In this document: one piece after another, positions 7,643-11,691 of the stretch
How positions within the stretch are numbered: the first letter of the stretch is position 1
Layout of the letters: every line of letters starts with the position of its first letter
Origin: Competibacteraceae bacterium UBA3908
GTDB lineage: Bacteria > Pseudomonadota > Gammaproteobacteria > Competibacterales > Competibacteraceae
NCBI GenBank assembly: GCA_002391525.1
Contig: DGFE01000144.1
Coordinates: 1-11,691, forward strand
Length of the DNA: 11,691 bases
Direction of reading: 5' to 3'
Made by a program: the position numbers and the translations under genes
Notes under the pieces: model-generated
What the model was told of the DNA's origin: nothing
Databases searched by the model: none
What the model saw: only the letters and a program-made list of their open reading frames with translations

Positions 7643-8773
7643 CTACGAATTCGCCGGTTTGGGTGCGAGCTGAAACGATGGAGCCAGCTTGTTGTCGACC
7701 ACCACGCTCATGCCGTTGCGGAGCTTGAACACCCCGGTGGTGACGACGGTTTGATCGACTTCGAGGCCCGCGGTCACCACCACGAAATCGCCGCGCGTCT
7801 TGCCGAGCCGCACGAACCGCTGGTTCAGCACCTTGCCGGTCGCGCCGGTCTTCTCGTCCCTCTTGTCCTCGACCACGAACACCGAATCGCCATAGGGCGC
7901 GTACAGCACCGCCGTGGCGGGAATCATCAGCACCCGCTCTGTTTCGGGCAGCACGGCCTCGACGTTGACGTACATGCCGGCGCGCAGGCGACCGGCGGGA
8001 TTGGCCAGCGTGGCCTGCAAGCGAACGTTGCGGGTCACCGCGTCGACTTCCGGGTTGATGGCGGTGAGCTTGCCCTCGAAGCTCTGGTCGGGAAAGGCAT
8101 CGGTGGTGACGCGCACGGTCATCCCGACGCTGAGCTGGGCGAGATCCTGTTGGGGCAGCGCGAAGTCCACGTACACGGGATCGAGCGACTGGAGGGTGAC
8201 GATGGCCGCGCCGTTGTCGAGGAACTGGCCGACGTTGACCTGCCGGATGCCCGTCCGGCCGGCGAAGGGGGCGCGGATCGTCTTCTTGCCGATGACCGCC
8301 CGGATGTTGTCCACCTGAGCGACTGCTTGTTTGAACTGGGCTTCGGCGCTGTCGAGATCGGCCTGGGAAACCATGTTCTTGCCGCGCAGATCGCGGGCGC
8401 GCTCCAGATTGAGGCGGGCCAGATCGGCGCTGGCCATGGCCGAACGCAGTTGGGCCTGTTCGACGGCGGTGTCGAGTTCCACCAGCAGATCTCCCGCCCG
8501 CACGGTCGCGCCCGACTCGAACGCGATGCTCTTGACCGCGCCCGACATCTCGGCGCCGAGCATGACGCCCTGGACGGCAGCGACCGAGCCGACGGCGGTC
8601 AGGGTGGGCTGCCAGTCCTCCCGTCTCACCGTGGCGGTGGTGACCGTCTCCGGCGACGGCGCGAAGCTGGCGCCTTGCGCGAACATCGTCTGGAACTGCA
8701 ATCCCTTGACGCCGGCGAGCAGTCCCACCAAAACCAGCACGATGACGAGGCTGAGGATGATCTTTTTGGCCAT
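7643..8773 (-). CDS. RND efflux periplasmic adaptor (membrane fusion protein)
   Basis: A 376-residue adaptor that should link the downstream RND pump to an outer-membrane channel. The N-terminus (about 5-23) is a hydrophobic anchor after MAKK, with no lipobox cysteine, so it is probably membrane-anchored rather than a lipoprotein. A biotinyl-lipoyl half-motif at about 68-101 (AEMSGAVKSIAFESGATV) is followed by an alpha-helical hairpin (about 104-160, containing NMVSQADLDSAEAQF) and the second lipoyl half (about 166-195, starting IRAPFAGRTGIRQV). Beta-barrel and membrane-proximal regions follow (RLRAGMYVNVEA at 262-273, LMIPATAVL at 282-290). Order and length match MexH/VexE-type adaptors. It is the first gene of the two-gene pump unit and has no outer-membrane factor gene beside it. 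The start is supported by the anchor at once after the ATG; the ribosome-binding site is weak. Confidence 0.95.
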   Translation of the reverse strand: MAKKIILSLVIVLVLVGLLAGVKGLQFQTMFAQGASFAPSPETVTTATVRREDWQPTLTAVGSVAAVQGVMLGAEMSGAVKSIAFESGATVRAGDLLVELDTAVEQAQLRSAMASADLARLNLERARDLRGKNMVSQADLDSAEAQFKQAVAQVDNIRAVIGKKTIRAPFAGRTGIRQVNVGQFLDNGAAIVTLQSLDPVYVDFALPQQDLAQLSVGMTVRVTTDAFPDQSFEGKLTAINPEVDAVTRNVRLQATLANPAGRLRAGMYVNVEAVLPETERVLMIPATAVLYAPYGDSVFVVEDKRDEKTGATGKVLNQRFVRLGKTRGDFVVVTAGLEVDQTVVTTGVFKLRNGMSVVVDNKLAPSFQLAPKPANS

Positions 8774-8812
8774 GATTTCACTGTACCGGACGGCTTAGCG
8801 ATCCCTAAAGTA

Positions 8813-8824
8813 GACAACGCTGTC
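8813..8824. promoter_or_regulatory. GACA-N4-TGTC dyad upstream of the efflux operon
   Basis: GACAACGCTGTC is a perfect 4+4 inverted repeat with a 4-base centre, located 40 bases upstream of the adaptor start. A second, looser pair (TTAC at 8826-8829 and GTAA at 8844-8847) lies beside it. The position suits an operator for the pump genes, but arms this short occur by chance and I see no convincing -35/-10 pair around it. Confidence 0.25.
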
Positions 8825-8857
8825 GTTACAAAGGCTCTCGACCGTAAAATTTTTTCT

Positions 8858-8872
8858 CCAGGCATCGCCCGG
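8858..8872 (-). terminator. Weak hairpin just after the LysR stop codon
   Basis: Read on the minus strand, CCGGGC-GAT-GCCTGG can form a 6-pair stem with one G-U pair and a 3-base loop, directly after the LysR stop. It is followed by AGAAAAAATTTT, so the T-run is separated from the stem by an A-run and this is not a standard intrinsic terminator. If it does not stop transcription, the LysR gene may read into the pump genes. Confidence 0.2.
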
Positions 8873-8874
8873 GA

Positions 8875-9795
8875 TCAGGCCGCCACCGCGACGCGGCCAA
8901 CGGCGGGGACGGAGACCGGCGGCGCGTCCGCGCCAAACCCCTCGCGAATGTAACCGGCCAGGCACTCCGCCACCGCCGAAACCGCGCCGCCTCGATGCAG
9001 CGTGATGCTCGCCGACGGCAGCGGCGGAAAACCCTCCTCGACGCCGAGCGGACGCACGCCGGCCGGCAGCACGCTGCGGCAGAGCACGGTCACCGCCAGG
9101 CCAGCCGTCACCGCGGCCAGGATGCCGCTGATGCTGGCGCTGGTGTAGGCGATCCGATACGGACGCCCCAAGCCGCTCAGGCCAGCGAGCGCCCAGTCGC
9201 GAAAGGGGCAGCCGGACTGAAACAACGCCAGCGGCAGCGGTTCGTGCTCGTGGGCGAGATGGCGTTCGGCGGTGGCCCACACGGTCGGTTCGCGGCGCAC
9301 CACCTCGCCGGTTTCCGCGCCCGGCGTACAGGTGATCAGCGCCAGATCGAGCCGGTCTTCGGCCAGCATCCGCCGCAAGTTCACGCTGGGCTCGCAGTTG
9401 ACTTCCACCTGCACACGCGGGAAGGCGCGCGCGAAGCGCACCAGGATTTCGGGCAGGAAGCGGTCGACATAGTCGTCCGGCGTGCCGATGCGCACCAATC
9501 CGGCCAGATCGGGTCGGGTCAACGCGGCGACGGTCTCGTCGTGCAGCTTCAGCAGCCGGCGCGCGTAACCGAGCAGGGCCTCTCCGTCCGGCGAGAGCTG
9601 CACGCCGCGACCGTCGCGCTGGAACAACGCCCGGCCCAACGCTTCTTCCAGCCGCCGTACCTGCATGGACACCGCCGATTGGGTGCGATGGACCTGTTTC
9701 GCGGCCGGCGTGAAACCGCCGGCGTCGACGATGGCGACGAAGGTGCGCAATAAATCCGGATCGAGCTGGACGGACACGGGAAGCCCCCGATTCAT
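8875..9795 (-). CDS. LysR-family transcriptional regulator, LrhA-like
   Basis: A 306-residue cytoplasmic regulator. The N-terminal winged helix-turn-helix (about 12-71) reads LDPDLLRTFVAIVDAGGFT, then AAKQVHRTQSAVSMQVRRLE and GRALFQRDGRGVQLSPDG. The effector-binding domain (about 98-290) starts with VRIGTPDDYVDRFLPEI, a run typical of the LrhA/HexA/PecT branch, and has CPFRDWALAGL and ITAGLAVTV-like segments as in that branch. The last 16 or so residues are Ala/Val-rich and probably disordered. It lies upstream of the efflux genes on the same strand, 101 bases from the adaptor, and divergent from the DUF1127 gene. The shared AT-rich gap holds a T-N11-A dyad at 9808-9820, so it probably controls itself and the DUF1127 gene. 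Start choice: the ATG at 9795 lacks a clear ribosome-binding site; a GTG at 9777 is an alternative that removes six residues. Ligand and targets are unknown. Confidence 0.93.
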   Translation of the reverse strand: MNRGLPVSVQLDPDLLRTFVAIVDAGGFTPAAKQVHRTQSAVSMQVRRLEEALGRALFQRDGRGVQLSPDGEALLGYARRLLKLHDETVAALTRPDLAGLVRIGTPDDYVDRFLPEILVRFARAFPRVQVEVNCEPSVNLRRMLAEDRLDLALITCTPGAETGEVVRREPTVWATAERHLAHEHEPLPLALFQSGCPFRDWALAGLSGLGRPYRIAYTSASISGILAAVTAGLAVTVLCRSVLPAGVRPLGVEEGFPPLPSASITLHRGGAVSAVAECLAGYIREGFGADAPPVSVPAVGRVAVAA

Positions 9796-9807
9796 AAGTG
9801 ATAATGA

Positions 9808-9820
9808 TTGATCATATCAA
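9808..9820. promoter_or_regulatory. LysR-type operator candidate (T-N11-A dyad)
   Basis: TTGATCATATCAA is a perfect 5+5 inverted repeat with a 3-base centre and fits the T-N11-A rule for LysR-type operators exactly. It lies in the divergent LysR/DUF1127 gap, 12 bases upstream of the LysR ATG, inside a distinctly AT-rich stretch. On the minus strand it overlaps TATGAT (9811-9816), a near-consensus -10 for the LysR gene, so bound regulator could block its own promoter. Confidence 0.6.
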
Positions 9821-9877
9821 ACTTATTCGTTGGATAAATAAATAACCGTTCGTCATACTCCGTCGCGGATCACGATT

Positions 9878-9883
9878 GGAGGA
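9878..9883 (+). promoter_or_regulatory. Ribosome-binding site that sets the DUF1127 start
   Basis: GGAGGA lies 7 bases before the ATG at 9891. A TTG at 9876 in the same frame overlaps this site and is therefore not the start. Confidence 0.85.
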
Positions 9884-9890
9884 TAAGGTC

Positions 9891-10109
9891 ATGTTTCGCG
9901 ACGCCACTCTATGCCTGAAACTCCCCGCCGAGCACCGCCTCGGCATTCGCGCCTTGCTCACCGTCGCGTTTGCCCGGCTGCGCGGCTGGTACGCGATCCA
10001 TCGCCAGCGCCGCGCCCTGCTGCGCCTCGACGATACCATGCTGAAGGACATCGGCATCAGCCGCGTCGATGCGCTCCAGGAAGGCAGCAAACCGTTCTGG
10101 CGCCCGTGA
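9891..10109 (+). CDS. DUF1127 (YjiS-like) small protein
   Basis: A 72-residue basic protein. Residues about 28-70 carry the DUF1127 pattern: ARLRGWYAIHRQRRALLRLDD, then LKDIGISRVDALQEGSKPFW, with the conserved Trp, the Arg-rich helix, the D-IGI-R turn and the terminal FW. No signal peptide or membrane helix is clear; the segment at 18-28 is only mildly hydrophobic. Small DUF1127 proteins are widespread in Pseudomonadota. Some alphaproteobacterial members are reported to affect RNA turnover and phosphate or stress adaptation, but no role can be assigned to this one. It is divergent from the LysR gene, an arrangement I recall as frequent, and probably depends on the dyad in the shared gap. The start at 9891 is supported by a strong GGAGGA. 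It stands alone: the next gene runs the opposite way. Confidence 0.88.
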   Translation: MFRDATLCLKLPAEHRLGIRALLTVAFARLRGWYAIHRQRRALLRLDDTMLKDIGISRVDALQEGSKPFWRP

Positions 10110-10114
10110 CGAAC

Positions 10115-10134
10115 GCGGCGTGACCGGCCGCTTT
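10115..10134 (+). terminator. Possible terminator hairpin after DUF1127
   Basis: GCGGC-GTGACCG-GCCGC forms a perfect 5-pair GC stem with a 7-base loop, 5 bases after the DUF1127 stop, followed by only TTT. The place is right but the T-run is short. It lies between two convergent genes. A 9-base direct repeat AATCGGAAC follows at 10146-10154 and 10160-10168, with no clear meaning. Confidence 0.3.
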
Positions 10135-10167
10135 CCAGCGATGGGAATCGGAACCGGACAATCGGAA

Positions 10168-11691
10168 CTAGAGCGTTACGCCGGCCAAGGTTCCAGATGA
10201 CGCGCCCCGGGCGTCGAGCCATTCGGCGAATGGCTCCGCCGGCATCGGAGGGCCGAACAGATAGCCCTGGGCCAGATCGCAGCCCTGTTCGAGCAGGATG
10301 CGCCGCTGATCCTCCGTCTCCACCCCCTCGGCCACGACCTTCAGTCCCAGACTGTGGCTGAGGGCGACGATGGTGGCGGCGAGGATGCGGTCATCGGGAT
10401 CGATCACCAGGTCGCGTACGAAGCTCTGGTCGATCTTCAGCGCGGTGATCGGCAGGCGCTTGAGATAGCTCAGGCTCGAATAACCGGTGCCGAAATCGTC
10501 GATGGCCAGCCCCACGCCCAGTCGCCGGAGCGCCAGCAGCGTTTCCGCCGTTTGCGCGCCGGCTTCCAGGAGGCTGGATTCGGTCAGTTCCAGTTCCAGA
10601 ACCTGGGGGGCGAGACCGTGAGCCGCCAGCAGATTTTCAAGGCGCCCGATGAAGCCCGGATCGCGAAAATGGCGGGCGGTCAGGTTGACCGCGACGGTCA
10701 GCGGCGGCAGCCCGGCCCCGCGCCAGACCACGAGTTGCCGGCAGACCGCTTCCAGCATCCAGTCGCCGAGGGCGACGATGAGGTCGCTGGCTTCCGCGAC
10801 CGGAATGAAGCGGCCCGGCGGAATCAGGCCGTGATCGGGGTGCAGCCAGCGCACCAGCGCTTCGGCGCCGGCTGGCCAGCCGTCGGCCAGGCGCACCTTG
10901 GGCTGAAAATAGGCGCGAAGCTGGCCCACCTCGATGGCTCTGCGCAGCTCGGATTCCAGCACCAGCCGCTCGAACGTGGCGACGTTCATCTCACGGGCGT
11001 AGAACGCCCGGGTGTTGCGGCCGTCCTGCTTGGCCCGGTACAGGGCGGCGTCGGCATTCTTCAGCAAATCGGTGAAGGTTGCGCCGTCGTGCGGATAGAG
11101 GGCGATGCCGATGGACAAGGTCGCCCGCAAGCTGTGGCCGGCCACGGTAAACGGCTGGCGGAAGGCGGCCAGCAGCTTGTCGGCCAGCCGCAACGCGCCG
11201 GTCTGGCCCGTCTCCGGCAGCAACAGCACGAACTCGTCGCCCCCCAGCCGGCAAACCGTGTCCGCCTCCCGCGTCGATTCCTTGAGCCGCGCCGCCACCT
11301 GCACCAGCAAGGCGTCGCCTTCGGCGTGGCCCAGGGAATCGTTGACGTCCTTGAAGCGGTCCAGATCGAGAAACAGCACCGCCAGTTCCTCGTCCCGGCG
11401 CGCCGCCAGCGCCAGCGCCAGTTCCGCCCGCTGGGCCAGCAGCGCCCGGTTCGGCAGGTCGGTCAGGGCATCGTAATAAGCCAGACGCTCGATGCGCTGC
11501 TCGGCTTCCTTCTGGTGGGTGATGTCGGTGGCGATGCCCACGTAGTAGGCAAGCCGGTCCGCCGCGTCCCGTACCTCGCTGATGGTCTCCAGCACCACGT
11601 AGAGCCCGCCGTCCTTGTGCCGATTCCAGAATTCACCCTGCCAGGCGCCTTCCCGCGCGATGGTTTGCCATATGGCGGCATAAAAGGCTTT
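10168..11691 (-). CDS. PAS-GGDEF-EAL cyclic-di-GMP protein, 5' end cut by the window
   Basis: The reading frame stays open to the right edge, so 507 C-terminal residues are visible and the true start lies outside. The fragment opens inside a PAS/PAC domain (KAFYAAIWQTIAREG, then GEFWNRHKDGG and YYVGIATDITHQKEAE). A diguanylate cyclase domain follows (about 70-235) with an intact GGDEF at 150-154 and an inhibitory RxxD site (READ, 141-144) five residues before it. The EAL phosphodiesterase domain (about 245-500) has EALVRW (277-282), N336, ELTES, DDFGTGYSS (398-406), K419 and AEGVE (454-458). Both catalytic sites look complete, so it may make and degrade cyclic di-GMP, though many such fusions favour one activity. 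The PAS domain should tune this. The GTG at 11598 is inside the PAC motif and is not the start. It converges on the DUF1127 gene. Confidence 0.95.
   Translation of the reverse strand, partial: KAFYAAIWQTIAREGAWQGEFWNRHKDGGLYVVLETISEVRDAADRLAYYVGIATDITHQKEAEQRIERLAYYDALTDLPNRALLAQRAELALALAARRDEELAVLFLDLDRFKDVNDSLGHAEGDALLVQVAARLKESTREADTVCRLGGDEFVLLLPETGQTGALRLADKLLAAFRQPFTVAGHSLRATLSIGIALYPHDGATFTDLLKNADAALYRAKQDGRNTRAFYAREMNVATFERLVLESELRRAIEVGQLRAYFQPKVRLADGWPAGAEALVRWLHPDHGLIPPGRFIPVAEASDLIVALGDWMLEAVCRQLVVWRGAGLPPLTVAVNLTARHFRDPGFIGRLENLLAAHGLAPQVLELELTESSLLEAGAQTAETLLALRRLGVGLAIDDFGTGYSSLSYLKRLPITALKIDQSFVRDLVIDPDDRILAATIVALSHSLGLKVVAEGVETEDQRRILLEQGCDLAQGYLFGPPMPAEPFAEWLDARGASSGTLAGVTL

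Noticed and set aside
6275..8953. Very long plus-strand frame (892 codons) opposite the pump and adaptor
   Set aside because: Rich in His, Asp, Gln and Gly with no domain; it is the antisense of the RND and adaptor genes, which have all expected motifs.
9876..9890. TTG start for the DUF1127 protein
   Set aside because: The TTG overlaps the GGAGGA ribosome-binding site for the ATG at 9891.
11463..11681. Separate small gene at the right edge
   Set aside because: It is out of frame with the PAS-GGDEF-EAL gene, whose frame is open to the edge and reads as a good PAS/PAC motif.
1..11691. CRISPR array, tRNA, insertion sequence, prophage or defence system
   Set aside because: I saw no spaced repeats, cloverleaf-like sequences, transposase or phage-type genes; apart from short gaps the window is filled by ordinary recognised families.

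Overview
The window is GC-rich, densely packed chromosomal DNA from a Gram-negative bacterium. A tripartite-type efflux pump, a periplasmic PQQ-type sugar dehydrogenase, an LrhA-like LysR regulator and a DUF1127 protein all fit a Pseudomonadota member, most likely a gammaproteobacterium; I cannot name the genus. The first 19 bases match the Nextera transposon mosaic-end adapter exactly, so the left edge is probably a contig end from a tagmentation library. The right edge cuts through a gene.

Layout: (1) 1-349 holds the adapter and about 330 bases with no supportable gene. (2) 350-3174 holds a membrane hybrid sensor kinase (+) and a NarL/LuxR-type response regulator (-), convergent, with stop codons overlapping by 4 bases. 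(3) 3327-4481 (+) is a secreted YliI/Asd-like PQQ aldose dehydrogenase, divergent from the response regulator. (4) 4526-8773 (-) is an RND efflux operon: adaptor first, then the inner-membrane pump 9 bases later, with no outer-membrane channel gene. (5) 8875-9795 (-) is a LysR-family regulator lying upstream of the pump genes on the same strand. It is divergent from a 72-residue DUF1127 protein (9891-10109, +), and the AT-rich gap between them contains a perfect T-N11-A dyad of the kind LysR proteins bind. (6) 10168 to the right edge (-) is a PAS-GGDEF-EAL cyclic-di-GMP protein that lacks its N-terminus here.

How the genes may work together: the kinase and response regulator look like one signalling pair, and the sugar dehydrogenase next to them is a plausible target. 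The LysR protein is a candidate regulator of itself, of the DUF1127 gene and perhaps of the efflux operon. The GGDEF-EAL protein shows no clear link to its neighbours. I found no CRISPR array, tRNA, rRNA, insertion sequence or phage gene, and no clearly new system. The best leads are regulatory: the LysR dyad, and the two-component pair beside a PQQ enzyme.
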